From Phycisphaeraceae bacterium (lineage in GTDB: Bacteria > Planctomycetota > Phycisphaerae > Phycisphaerales > UBA1924), in NCBI GenBank assembly GCA_020639135.1, contig JACKHE010000005.1, forward strand, positions 217,617 to 281,616: a DNA stretch of 64,000 nt. Direction: 5' to 3'. Below the pieces are notes generated by a model, which did no database searches, was not told the origin of the DNA, and saw only the letters and a list, made by a program, of their open reading frames with translations. This document shows positions 17,695 through 26,425 of this stretch, piece by piece (positions within the stretch are counted from its first letter, which is position 1; the number at the start of each line of letters is the position of its first letter). The position numbers and the translations under genes were made by a program.

Positions 17695-18590
17695 CACCTC
17701 GCGGCATCCTGGCAAGGCAAGCGCCCGCGAAGGTGAACCTGGCGTTGGCCGTGGGTCCGCCGGAATCACCGGGCGGGATGCATCCGATCGCGTCGTGGAT
17801 GGCGCCGATCGGCTGGTGCGACACGCTCACCATGCAGCGGCTCGATGACGGCGAGTCGAACCGGATCGAGGTCATCTGTGCGCCGGATGCGCCGCGTCCG
17901 ATCGAGATCGACTGGCCGATATATGACGACCTCGCGGTTCGTGCGGTGCGTGCGATGGAGGAAGCGGCGGGGCGGCGACTCCCCATCGCGCTGCGCATCG
18001 AGAAGCGGATCCCCGCCGGCGCGGGGTTGGGTGGCGGGTCATCCGACGCCGCGCAGGCGCTGCTGATGCTGCGCGAGCTGTACGAGCTGGACATCAATGA
18101 CAAGCGTCTCGCGGCGATCGCGCAGACGCTGGGTTCTGATGTGCCGTTCTTCCTGGGAAGCGGGCCGGCGCTGGTGACTGGGCTGGGCGACCGGATCGAG
18201 CGCACGCCGCCCATCTCGGGCGGCGCGCGACTGGTGGTGTTTGCCCCGGATTTCGGCTGCGCGACGGGCGCCGTGTACCGAGCGTTCGATGCGACGGGCG
18301 GCGCGGGGTGGTTCGAGCAGGAGCGTGTCGCGTCGATGGCGCGGTCCGGGGTGATCGACGACTCGGCGCTGTTCAACGACCTGGCGGGCCCGGCGGAGTC
18401 GGTCGCGCCGTCGCTGGCGGAGACTCGGGCGCGCATCGAGGCGGCGGCGAGCGTGCGCACGCACGTGACCGGCAGCGGCAGCGCCTTCTTCGTGGTCTGC
18501 CCCGACGCCGCCGAGGCGGGACGCGTGCAGGAATCGGCGCGGCGTTTCGCGGGGCCGATTGCCGGGGTGGTGGTGGGGTGGGCGCAGTAA
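17691..18590 (+). CDS. ispE: 4-diphosphocytidyl-2-C-methyl-D-erythritol kinase
   Basis: GHMP-family kinase of the MEP isoprenoid pathway, 299 residues. It has an N-terminal APAKVNLALAVG, the ATP loop IPAGAGLGGGSSDAAQAL and SDVPFFLGSGPALVTGLGD, and the C-terminal motif VRTHVTGSGSAFFVV. The product feeds the isoprenoid and carrier-lipid supply. The start overlaps the glycosyltransferase stop by ATGA. An AAAAA run follows the stop and forms the reverse side of the clpC terminator. Confidence 0.93.
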   Translation: MTPRGILARQAPAKVNLALAVGPPESPGGMHPIASWMAPIGWCDTLTMQRLDDGESNRIEVICAPDAPRPIEIDWPIYDDLAVRAVRAMEEAAGRRLPIALRIEKRIPAGAGLGGGSSDAAQALLMLRELYELDINDKRLAAIAQTLGSDVPFFLGSGPALVTGLGDRIERTPPISGGARLVVFAPDFGCATGAVYRAFDATGGAGWFEQERVASMARSGVIDDSALFNDLAGPAESVAPSLAETRARIEAAASVRTHVTGSGSAFFVVCPDAAEAGRVQESARRFAGPIAGVVVGWAQ

Positions 18591-18620
18591 AAATCCCCGG
18601 CCATCGCTGACCGGGGATCG
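18588..18620 (-). terminator. intrinsic terminator of clpC
   Basis: The stem ATCCCCGG / CCGGGGAT (18593-18600 with 18611-18618) is followed on the minus strand by TTTTTA. It lies 28 bases after the clpC stop and abuts the ispE stop. Confidence 0.85.
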
Positions 18621-18647
18621 GGGTGGTGATCTCAATGAAGCGTTGGG

Positions 18648-21179
18648 TTACGCCGTCTCGACCTTCTCGGGCCTGGCGTCCTCTTCCTTCTTCTTGCGGA
18701 GCGAGGGGTCTTCCTGCGAATCGAACCGCAGGTGGTCCTTCTCGGGCTCGTGCATGACGACGACCTTGTTCTTGTCGTGGAACTCGCCGGAGAGCAGCAT
18801 CTCGCTCAGGGGGTCTTCGATGTACTGCCCGATCGCCCTGCGGAGCGGCCTGGCGCCGAAGTCGGGGTTGTAGCCCTTCTCGATGAGGAAGTCCTTGGAG
18901 GACTGGTCCAGGACGAGCTGGACACCCTGCTCGGCGAGGCGGTCGCGGACCTTGCTGGTCTCGTACTCGACGATGATGACCAGATCCTCCTTGGTGAGGG
19001 GGCGGAAGACGATGACCTCGTCGAGGCGGTTGATGAACTCGGGTCGGAAGTACCGCTCGATCTCCTTCATCAGGATCGCCTTGATGCTGTCGAAGTTGGC
19101 CTCGGCGTCGTTGCGCTTGAAGCCGAACCCGCCGCCGCCCTTGATGAGGTCGGCGCCGATGTTGGAGGTCATGATGACCACGGTGTTGCGGAAATCGACG
19201 TGGCGACCGAAGGAGTCGGTCAGGCGGCCTTCCTCCATGATCTGCAGGAGCATGTTGAAGACATCGGGGTGCGCCTTCTCGATCTCATCGAGCAGCACGA
19301 CGGAGTATGGCCTGCGGCGGATGCGCTCGGTGAGCTGGCCGCCCTCTTCGTAGCCGACATATCCGGGGGGGGCGCCGACGAGCCTGCTGACGTTGTGCTT
19401 CTCCATGTACTCGGACATGTCGAGGTGGATCAGCGCGTCCTCGTCGCCGAACATGAACGCCGCCAGCGCCTTGGAGAGCAGCGTCTTGCCCACGCCGGAG
19501 GGGCCGACGAAGATGAACGAGCCCATCGGGCGCTTGGGGTCCTTGAGGCCGGCCCTGGCGCGGCGGATCGCGCGGCTGATCGCCTTGATCGCGTCGTGCT
19601 GGCTGACCACCTTCTTGTGCAGCTCGTCCTCGAGCTGGAGCAGGCGCTGCGCCTCCTCCTTGGCCAGGCGGGTCAGCGGGACGCCCGTCATCTTGGAGAC
19701 GACCTCGCCGATGACGTCCTCGTCCACGATGCCGTCCACCTCGGCGGCCTTCTCACGCCAGTCGCGCTGGACCTGCTCCTTGTCCTTGCGGAGCTTCTCG
19801 GCCCGGTCGCGCAGCTCGGCGGCGAGCTCGTAGTCCGCGGCCTTGACGGCCTCGTCCTTCTCGATCGACAGTCGCTCGATCTGCTCCTCGATGTCCGCCA
19901 GGTCCGGCGGCTTGGTCATGCTCTTGAGGCGCACCGCGGCGCCGGCCTCGTCGATCACGTCGATCGCCTTGTCGGGCTGCACGCGGCCGGTGATGTACCT
20001 GCCCGACAGCTCGACCGCAGAGGCGAGCGCGTCGTCGGTGATCTTCACGCGGTGGTGCTTCTCGTAACGCTCGCGCAGGCCCTTGAGGATCTCGACGGTC
20101 TGCTCGTCGGACGGCGGCTCGACGGTGATGGGCTGGAAGCGGCGCACCAGCGCGGCGTCCTTCTCGATGTACTTGCGGTACTCGTCGAACGTCGTGGCGC
20201 CGATGCACTGGATCTCGCCGCGGGAGAGCGCGGGCTTGAGCACGTTCGACGCGTCGATCGCGCCCTCCGCGCCGCCGGCGCCGACGAGCGTGTGCAGCTC
20301 GTCGATGAACAGGATCACGTTCTTCGCCCGGCGGACCTCGTTCATGACCGCCTTGATGCGCTCCTCGAACTGGCCGCGGTACTTGGTGCCGGCGACCATC
20401 ATCGCCAGGTCCAGCACGACCAGGCGGCGGTCATGGAGAAGCTCGGGCACCTCGTTACCGACGATGCGCTGCGCCAGGCCCTCGACGATCGCGGTCTTGC
20501 CCACGCCCGCCTCGCCCAGCAGCACCGGGTTGTTCTTGGAGCGGCGGCACAGGATCTGCAGCACACGCTCGATCTCCTTGGCGCGGCCGATGACCGGGTC
20601 CAGCGCGCCCTCGCGCGCCAGCTCCGTCAGGTCGCGGCCGAACGAATCGAGCGCGGGGGTCTTCGACTGGCCCTTGCGGCCCTCACGCGAGGCGCCGGCG
20701 GGACCGCCGACACCGGCGGCGTCGGATTCCTCGGTCTCCATCCCGGCGCCGAGCAGGTTCAGGACCTCCTCACGGACTTCCTCCAGCTTGAGCGAGAGGT
20801 TCATGAGGACTTGGGCGGCGACGCCGTCGTGCTCGCGGAGCAGGCCCAGGAGCAGGTGCTCGGTGCCGACGTAGTTGTGGTTGAGCGAGCGCGCTTCTTC
20901 GATCGCGAACTCGATGACCTTCTTGGCGCGGGGGGTCTGGGGGAGCTTGCCCATGGTGACCATCTCGGGGCCGCTCTTGACGAGCTTCTCGACCTCGAGG
21001 CGGACCTTGCGCAGATCGACATCCAGGTTCTTGAGGACGTTGGCGCCGACGCCGGAGCCTTCCTTGACGAGCCCGAGGAGGATGTGCTCCGTCCCGATGT
21101 ACTCGTGGTTGAAGCGCTGCGCCTCCTGGTTGGCCAGGGCCATCACCTTGCGGGCTCGGTCTGTGAAGCGTTCAAACAT
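18648..21179 (-). CDS. clpC: ATP-dependent Clp protease ATP-binding subunit ClpC
   Basis: AAA+ unfoldase that feeds ClpP. It has 843 residues. Two N-terminal Clp repeats carry the paired phrases YIGTEHILLGLVKEG and YVGTEHLLLGLLREH. AAA-1 has Walker A GEAGVGKTAIVEGL and LFIDELHTLVGAGGAEG. A UVR-like coiled segment follows (EKDEAVKAADYELAAELRDR). AAA-2 has Walker A GPSGVGKTLLSKAL and a C-terminal D2-small domain GYNPDFGARPLRRAI. No McsA/McsB neighbours are seen. The ATG at 21179 has GGAG 8 bases upstream. The long frame antisense to it is only an artefact of codon bias. Confidence 0.96.
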   Translation of the reverse strand: MFERFTDRARKVMALANQEAQRFNHEYIGTEHILLGLVKEGSGVGANVLKNLDVDLRKVRLEVEKLVKSGPEMVTMGKLPQTPRAKKVIEFAIEEARSLNHNYVGTEHLLLGLLREHDGVAAQVLMNLSLKLEEVREEVLNLLGAGMETEESDAAGVGGPAGASREGRKGQSKTPALDSFGRDLTELAREGALDPVIGRAKEIERVLQILCRRSKNNPVLLGEAGVGKTAIVEGLAQRIVGNEVPELLHDRRLVVLDLAMMVAGTKYRGQFEERIKAVMNEVRRAKNVILFIDELHTLVGAGGAEGAIDASNVLKPALSRGEIQCIGATTFDEYRKYIEKDAALVRRFQPITVEPPSDEQTVEILKGLRERYEKHHRVKITDDALASAVELSGRYITGRVQPDKAIDVIDEAGAAVRLKSMTKPPDLADIEEQIERLSIEKDEAVKAADYELAAELRDRAEKLRKDKEQVQRDWREKAAEVDGIVDEDVIGEVVSKMTGVPLTRLAKEEAQRLLQLEDELHKKVVSQHDAIKAISRAIRRARAGLKDPKRPMGSFIFVGPSGVGKTLLSKALAAFMFGDEDALIHLDMSEYMEKHNVSRLVGAPPGYVGYEEGGQLTERIRRRPYSVVLLDEIEKAHPDVFNMLLQIMEEGRLTDSFGRHVDFRNTVVIMTSNIGADLIKGGGGFGFKRNDAEANFDSIKAILMKEIERYFRPEFINRLDEVIVFRPLTKEDLVIIVEYETSKVRDRLAEQGVQLVLDQSSKDFLIEKGYNPDFGARPLRRAIGQYIEDPLSEMLLSGEFHDKNKVVVMHEPEKDHLRFDSQEDPSLRKKKEEDARPEKVETA

Positions 21180-21554
21180 GTGTTGCTCCGATGCTCTCTT
21201 GTCGTTTCGTTCCCGGCTTCCGGATGGATGCGGCGAACGATCGGTTGGTCACGGGGCGTCCCTGCCCTGTGCGATGAAATCCTAGGCGGCGGCCGCTTAT
21301 TCTCGGTACGCCACCGATGCCGGGGTGTTCTGCGAACCCGGCGCCACCCGGGCAGATCCCTCATCGGTCGGATTCAGGGCCTCCATGCATGGTTTATTGC
21401 TCTGAAAACTCGGCGGGCCCCGCCACATCGGCGCCCGGCCTGCCAAGGTGGCTTATCCGGACTTTGTTCATGATTCTTGCATTCCGTTCGGTACAATCCG
21501 GTTCACGCGGTCCGGGCGACATCCCGGTCGCGATCCAGATCCGTCAGGAGCGCC
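21180..21554. other. divergent region between clpC and the peptidase-like pair
   Basis: 375 bases with no gene recognised. TACAAT at 21492-21497 on the plus strand could serve as a -10 for the downstream pair; only a weak TTGTTC at a too-long 22-base distance is seen as -35. No CIRCE-like repeat is visible upstream of clpC. Confidence 0.35.
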
Positions 21555-22925
21555 ATGATGCGACCGAACTCTCACAAACTGCTCCGCCGGTTGCTCTTGT
21601 CGATCGGGTTCCTGGGGTGCTGCCTCGGGGCGCCGGGGCCGGCGACGGGTCAGTCATCCGCCTCCGCAACAAGCGAAGCCGTCACCGATCTGGTGCGCCC
21701 CATCCGCGCGTCGCTCCGGGTCGAGGGGCGGAGCACGCCGCTGCGTGGGCAGGTCACCGCGTGGAGCTTCGGGGCGTTCTGGATCGTGCGGGACGGCGGG
21801 CAGACGCCGGTTCGGGTGGACTGGCGTGACCTGAACGCGGATCAGGTGTACAGCATGATGCGGCAGGCGCTGGCGCGCGATGATGCGCGGGGGTACCTCG
21901 AGCTCGGCGCCACGCTGCTGTCGATCGACGAAACGGACATCGCGAGCCGCGCCCTGCAGGTGGCGGCGCGATTGCAGCCCGAACTCGATGGGATCATCGG
22001 GCGCCTGCTGGAGGCGCACGCATCCGGGGCGGATCCGCTGGCGCTGCTCGCGGAGGATGTCGCCCTGGCGACGCCGCCCTCGGAGCCTGAGCGGTCGGGC
22101 GCCGCTCCGGATCCGGGGCTGGATCAGGACCCGAGCACGGACCCCAACGAGCGGGCGACGGCCCGGACCGCCGAGATGAGCACGCCCTTTGCGCGCGTCG
22201 AGTCGGAGCACTTCCTCACGCTGATGCAGCCGTGCGGCCTGGAGGCGCAGAGTTTCTCGTCGATGCTCGAGCAGACCTACACGGGGTTCGCCGGGGTGCT
22301 CGGGCTGGGTGAGGGCGAGCGATTCTTCGATGCGAAGTGCGTCTGTTATGTGCTCGGCGACAGCGATGACTACCGGGGCCTCGCGAAGCAGTTCAATCGG
22401 ACACCCAACGCCGACCGCGGTCAGGAGCGGATGACATTCCTCTTCGTCGATGACGGCGCCGTGGTCGAGATGGGCTTTTACGATCAGGAGCAGCTGGCTT
22501 CCGTCTGGCAGTACCAGATGTATCTCGACGTCGCGCGCGCGATCATCGATCGCCACGACAACGCCCGGCGGCTACCCCTGTGGTTGGAGCAGGGGCTGAC
22601 GCGGTACGTCTGGATCCTGCAGTCCCCCGGCTCGGCATCCGAGCGTCAGCAGTTCAGGCGGGCGCGGGAGTATTGCAAGTTCAACAGCGTGGCGGTCTTC
22701 ATCCGCAGGAACGTCGAGAAGTTCGACGCCTTGTCCAATCAATCTCTGGCCGTGAGCCACCTCCTCGTGCAGGCGTTGATCGCCCAGAAGCCCGAGGAGT
22801 TCAAGACATGGATCCGGATGATCAAGGCCGGCGACGACTGGGAGCGGTCGCTGGAGGAGTGCATGGGGTTCGACGTCGATACCCTGGGCGCGTGGTTCGA
22901 GCAGCAGCTGGGCATAACGAAGTGA
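21555..22925 (+). CDS. secreted peptidase-like protein lacking the HExxH active site
   Basis: 456 residues from ATG 21555, with the Shine-Dalgarno AGGAG just upstream. The signal peptide is LLLSIGFLGCCLGAPGPATG. The mature N-terminus shares a motif with the next gene (RASLRVEGRSTPLRGQVTAW versus RVSLRTEGRSTPMRGEITAW), so the two are paralogues. The C-terminal region corresponding to the peptidase core has YLDVARAIIDR in place of the HExxH helix and LPLWLEQGLTRY in place of TWINEGLAEY. All zinc ligands are therefore gone. It may be a pseudoenzyme partner or regulator of the adjacent enzyme (inference). Stop to next start is 7 bases. Confidence 0.78.
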   Translation: MMRPNSHKLLRRLLLSIGFLGCCLGAPGPATGQSSASATSEAVTDLVRPIRASLRVEGRSTPLRGQVTAWSFGAFWIVRDGGQTPVRVDWRDLNADQVYSMMRQALARDDARGYLELGATLLSIDETDIASRALQVAARLQPELDGIIGRLLEAHASGADPLALLAEDVALATPPSEPERSGAAPDPGLDQDPSTDPNERATARTAEMSTPFARVESEHFLTLMQPCGLEAQSFSSMLEQTYTGFAGVLGLGEGERFFDAKCVCYVLGDSDDYRGLAKQFNRTPNADRGQERMTFLFVDDGAVVEMGFYDQEQLASVWQYQMYLDVARAIIDRHDNARRLPLWLEQGLTRYVWILQSPGSASERQQFRRAREYCKFNSVAVFIRRNVEKFDALSNQSLAVSHLLVQALIAQKPEEFKTWIRMIKAGDDWERSLEECMGFDVDTLGAWFEQQLGITK

Positions 22926-22932
22926 CCGCGAC

Positions 22933-24378
22933 ATGATCAGGCTCGATCCAACACTGGCGCCGCGACGATTCCGGCGGACCTGCGCGGCTGCGGTCATCGC
23001 GCTGACGCTCGGCCATGCGGCGCTCGGCGCCGACGAGGCCCGGGTCGAGCTGGAGCGGCCGGTCCGCGTTTCGCTGCGGACGGAGGGCCGGAGCACGCCC
23101 ATGCGCGGGGAGATCACCGCCTGGAAATACGGGGCGTTCTGGCTGGAGCGTCCGGGCGCCGACGCGGCGATCAGGATCGGCTGGGACGAGATCGGCGCGA
23201 AGACTGCGTACGAAACGGCTCGGCGGATCCTCGGGCGCGACGACGCGGTCGGGTATTTCCGGCTTGGCGTCGAGATGCTGGTGATGGATGACCCGAAGCA
23301 GGCGCGGCGCGCGTTCGACTACGCCGTGCAACAGGACAGCGCGATCCTCGCCGACACGAAGAACGCGATGACGCTCTGGGAGACCGGGGCGGACCCTGTG
23401 GAGGCGTTCGAGGCGATGCAGACACGGGCCGGCGCCGATCCCGTGGGCGAGGGGGTCACGGGCGAGCGGAGCACCGAGGAAAACCGGTACCAGCCCCCGA
23501 CGCCGGAGGACGATTCGCAGGCGGCGCAGGGGACGGCGCCCTGGAAGCCGCTGGGGCCCGAGGAGCGGGAACGCGCGATCGAGGTGCAGCGACAATACGC
23601 CGCGACGGCGGGGCTGGACCTCCACCACAACCAACGGCTGGTCATCGAGACGGACCATTTCATCATGGCGACCGACCTGAGCGAGGCCGAGGCGCGCCGC
23701 TGGAGCGGGCAGCTCGAGGTCATGTACGCCACGATGCTCGAGATGTTCGAGCTCCCGGAAGAGACCACCCTGTACGCGGGCAAGTGCAACGTCTTCGTCT
23801 TCGCGAGCCAGGGGGATTTTCTCCGGTTCGAGGAACGCGCCATGGGCATCAACGCCAAGGGCTTCGGCGGGTTGTGTCACTACCGGGGCGAGGACGTCAT
23901 CATCTCGTTTTACCGCTACGGGAGCGAGGCTGATTTCCAGCACCTGCTGATCCACGAATCGGTCCACGGGTTCCTGTACCGCTACCGCACCCCGGCGCGC
24001 ATCCCCACGTGGATCAACGAGGGCCTCGCCGAATACATCGCCGCCTACCTGACCCCGGCCTCCAACAGGTCCAGAGAGGAGTGGAACTCGGCGAAGAACT
24101 TCGTGAACCGGCGCAAGGATCCGATCGACGTGATGCGGAACTTCTACGGGGACCGCAAGGACCGGACGCTGAACGAGTCCTACTCGGTCAGCTCCATGCT
24201 CGTCCGGTTCCTGCTCAAGCACAGGCCCGCCGAGTTCAGGCAGTGGCTCGACGACCTGACGACCGGCGCCGACTGGGAGCAGGCGATGCGGCAACGCTTC
24301 GGTGTCGATGCGGCCAGGTTGTCGGAGGGTTTCTCGCAGGACATCCGCTCGGAAACCTCGTACACCGGTCTCCGGTGA
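22933..24378 (+). CDS. secreted gluzincin-type metallopeptidase (DUF1570-like)
   Basis: 481 residues with an N-terminal signal peptide (CAAAVIALTLGHAALGADEA). The zinc site is complete: LLIHESVHGF (His341, Glu342, His345), then TWINEGLAEYIAA (Glu363 as third ligand), 17 residues on. This is the gluzincin arrangement found in DUF1570/peptidase MA-like proteins. The N-terminal domain repeats the RxSLRxEGRSTPMRGxxTAW motif of the preceding paralogue, possibly an SH3-like fold. A flexible acidic linker separates the two parts. Substrate unknown. It starts 7 bases after the upstream gene, so the two are co-transcribed. No Shine-Dalgarno is obvious. Confidence 0.82.
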   Translation: MIRLDPTLAPRRFRRTCAAAVIALTLGHAALGADEARVELERPVRVSLRTEGRSTPMRGEITAWKYGAFWLERPGADAAIRIGWDEIGAKTAYETARRILGRDDAVGYFRLGVEMLVMDDPKQARRAFDYAVQQDSAILADTKNAMTLWETGADPVEAFEAMQTRAGADPVGEGVTGERSTEENRYQPPTPEDDSQAAQGTAPWKPLGPEERERAIEVQRQYAATAGLDLHHNQRLVIETDHFIMATDLSEAEARRWSGQLEVMYATMLEMFELPEETTLYAGKCNVFVFASQGDFLRFEERAMGINAKGFGGLCHYRGEDVIISFYRYGSEADFQHLLIHESVHGFLYRYRTPARIPTWINEGLAEYIAAYLTPASNRSREEWNSAKNFVNRRKDPIDVMRNFYGDRKDRTLNESYSVSSMLVRFLLKHRPAEFRQWLDDLTTGADWEQAMRQRFGVDAARLSEGFSQDIRSETSYTGLR

Positions 24379-24402
24379 GCGGCAACGGCCCGGCGGAGTG
24401 GC

Positions 24403-24690
24403 TCAGAAGCCCGCGGCGGCGTCGGCGCGGCGCGCCAGGGAGAAGTCGTTGTCCGTGATCCCCCCGGCGTCGTGCGTCGTCAGCGTCAGTGTGACCTTGT
24501 TGTAGCGCACGAGGATGTCGGGGTGGTGCTGGGCGGCCTCGGCGGCGTCCGCGACCTTGTTCACGAACTCCATCGCGTGGGCGAAATCGTCGAACTGGTA
24601 GGTCCGCTGGATCGAGCCCCCGGCTTCGGACCACTCCGGCGCTTCGGCGTCGAGGCGGGTGTGGATCTGGTCTTCGGTCAGCGTCTGCAT
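24403..24690 (-). CDS. phhB: pterin-4a-carbinolamine dehydratase
   Basis: 95-residue PCD/DCoH-type protein that recycles the carbinolamine left by pterin-dependent hydroxylases. The family signature is complete: AEAAQHHPDILVRYNKVTL and THDAGGITDNDFSLA, preceded by RTYQFDDFAHAMEFVNKVA. The start is ATG 24690 (MQTLTEDQIHTRL). No phenylalanine hydroxylase is nearby, so its use in this organism (aromatic hydroxylation or another pterin role) is open. It is divergent from the GluRS-like gene by 53 bases. Confidence 0.92.
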   Translation of the reverse strand: MQTLTEDQIHTRLDAEAPEWSEAGGSIQRTYQFDDFAHAMEFVNKVADAAEAAQHHPDILVRYNKVTLTLTTHDAGGITDNDFSLARRADAAAGF

Positions 24691-24743
24691 CGGGGTCGCT
24701 CCGGGGGACTGCGGGTGTCCCCCCGGTTCATCGGGGGGCGCGA

Positions 24744-25796
24744 GTGGGTATCTTCGGCTCTGGCGTGCAACAGTCAACCCCGGACAACCAGCGCGAAGCG
24801 CCCGCCGGCGGCACATCGCCGATTCCGAGCCTCCAGGAGGGGGTCGGCGACGGAAATCCGTCGCCACCGATCACGCGCCTCGCCCCCTCACCCACCGGCG
24901 CCCTGCACCTGGGCAATGCGCGGACGTTTCTCATCAACTGGGCGATGGCCAGGCAACAGGGCTGGCGGATCGTGCTGCGCATCGAGGACCTCGACACGCC
25001 GCGCGTCAAGCCGGAGACCGTCGCCGGGACGATCGACCTGCTGCGGTGGCTGGGTATGGACTGGGACGAGGGGCCATATCTCCAGAGCGAAGATCTGCCG
25101 AGGCATCTCGAAGCAATGCGCGAGCTCGCCGCGGGGGGGCATGTCTTTCCCAGCGAACTGACGCGCCGGCAGATCGCCGAAGCCGCCTCGGCGCCGCATG
25201 ACGGGGACGGCCCGAGCGAGAGCCGGTTCGGCGCCGAGCTCCGGCCACCGGTGATCCCGCGCGAGTTTGACGACCCGGGCACGAGCTGGCGGTTCATCAC
25301 CGAGGACGTGGCGATCGAGTTCGACGACGGGTTCGCCGGGCGCCGGTCGGTCAACCCGGCGCAGAGCGTCGGCGATTTCGTGGTCTGGACGAAGAACGGC
25401 GCGCCGGCGTACCAGCTGGCCGTGGTCGTCGATGACGCGGCGCAGGGGGTCAGCCGGATCGTCCGGGGGGACGACCTGCTGGACTCGACGGCGCGGCAGA
25501 TCCTGCTGCAGCGGGCGCTGGGGATCTCGCCGAGGCCGCGGTGCTGGCACCTGCCGCTGGTGCTGGGCCCGGACGGCCGGCGCCTGGCAAAGCGGCATGG
25601 GGACACGAGATTGGACCACTACCGGTCGCGGGGCGTCGCCCCGGAGCGCGTGATCGGGCTGGTCGCGTCCTGGTGCGGGATGCCCGCGCGCCAAACGATG
25701 AGCGCCGGGGAGTTCGCCTCGTGGTTCGACGTGGCTAGGCTTGGTCGGACCCCGATCCGCCTGCAGGAAGGAGACGAGGCGTGGCTGCGACAATGA
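24744..25796 (+). CDS. gluQ: glutamyl-Q-tRNA(Asp) synthetase-like protein
   Basis: Class I aminoacyl-tRNA synthetase without an anticodon-binding domain, 350 residues from the GTG at 24744. The HIGH-type motif is PSPTGALHLGNARTF and the KMSKS-type motif is RRLAKRHGDTRL. The ERIED-like RIEDLDTPRVKP and the WHLPLVLGPDGRR context match YadB/GluQ, which attaches glutamate to queuosine of tRNA(Asp). The Zn-binding cysteines of E. coli YadB are not seen; the corresponding stretch reads VFPSELTRRQIA. About 40 N-terminal residues precede the catalytic domain. A full-length gltX is present at 36806, which supports a specialised role. The stop overlaps the next start by ATGA. Confidence 0.8.
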   Translation: MGIFGSGVQQSTPDNQREAPAGGTSPIPSLQEGVGDGNPSPPITRLAPSPTGALHLGNARTFLINWAMARQQGWRIVLRIEDLDTPRVKPETVAGTIDLLRWLGMDWDEGPYLQSEDLPRHLEAMRELAAGGHVFPSELTRRQIAEAASAPHDGDGPSESRFGAELRPPVIPREFDDPGTSWRFITEDVAIEFDDGFAGRRSVNPAQSVGDFVVWTKNGAPAYQLAVVVDDAAQGVSRIVRGDDLLDSTARQILLQRALGISPRPRCWHLPLVLGPDGRRLAKRHGDTRLDHYRSRGVAPERVIGLVASWCGMPARQTMSAGEFASWFDVARLGRTPIRLQEGDEAWLRQ

Positions 25797-26314
25797 TGAC
25801 GTCCCGGCGGCGCGTGTCGCCGATCTGCGTCGCGGTGCTCGCGAGCATCGCGGCGTGCCAGACCGGCTGCGAGGAAGCGCCGGATTCGCACGACGGCCTT
25901 GTGACGGTGCGATTCACCGACGAGACGTTCTATCTCGAACCGGCGCTGGACAACCCGACGAGGATTCTCGGGCTTGGGGGCCGCGAGCACATCGACTCGG
26001 ACGGCGGGATGGTCTTCGTGTTCCGGGACCGGGCGGAGCGCAGCTTTGTCATGCGGAACTGCCCGATCCCGATCGACATCGCCTACCTGAGCGATACCGG
26101 ACGCGTCGTGACGATGTTCGAGATGCAGCCGGAGAAGCCGCAGGGCGAGAACGAGAGCGACATGCAGTACGAGCGCCGGCTCAAGCGGTACCCGAGCCGG
26201 TACCCGGTCCGGTTCGTGATGGAGTTCTCGGGGGGACGGTTGCACGAGCTGGGCGTGTCGGTGGGGGACGAGGTCCGCTTCGACACGGAGGATCTCAAGC
26301 GCCGCGCGCGGTGA
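25793..26314 (+). CDS. secreted DUF192 protein
   Basis: 173 residues. It starts at ATG 25793, overlapping the upstream stop by ATGA. The N-terminus is a signal peptide with a lipobox-like ACQTGC. The DUF192 core is visible as GMVFVFRDRAERSFVMRNC and PIPIDIAYLSDTGRVV. The C-terminus has RFVMEFSGGRLHELGVSVGD, the conserved final strand. Function of the family is unknown. Coupling to gluQ is probably only positional. Confidence 0.85.
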   Translation: MMTSRRRVSPICVAVLASIAACQTGCEEAPDSHDGLVTVRFTDETFYLEPALDNPTRILGLGGREHIDSDGGMVFVFRDRAERSFVMRNCPIPIDIAYLSDTGRVVTMFEMQPEKPQGENESDMQYERRLKRYPSRYPVRFVMEFSGGRLHELGVSVGDEVRFDTEDLKRRAR

Positions 26315-26425
26315 GCCGATCCACCGTGGCCGCTCGCTCGGCGGCGCCGCGGGGTTCTCGGGCCTGTCGCCCAGCGCCCTGATCCACCGGAGCGGCGCCC
26401 ACGGCGAAACGCGTCAGGGGATCCC

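Noticed and set aside
18732..21473. Open frame of over 900 codons on the plus strand across clpC
   Set aside because: It is antisense to a full ClpC with every motif intact. Its product has the Asp/Leu/Val/Arg bias typical of shadow frames in GC-rich genes.
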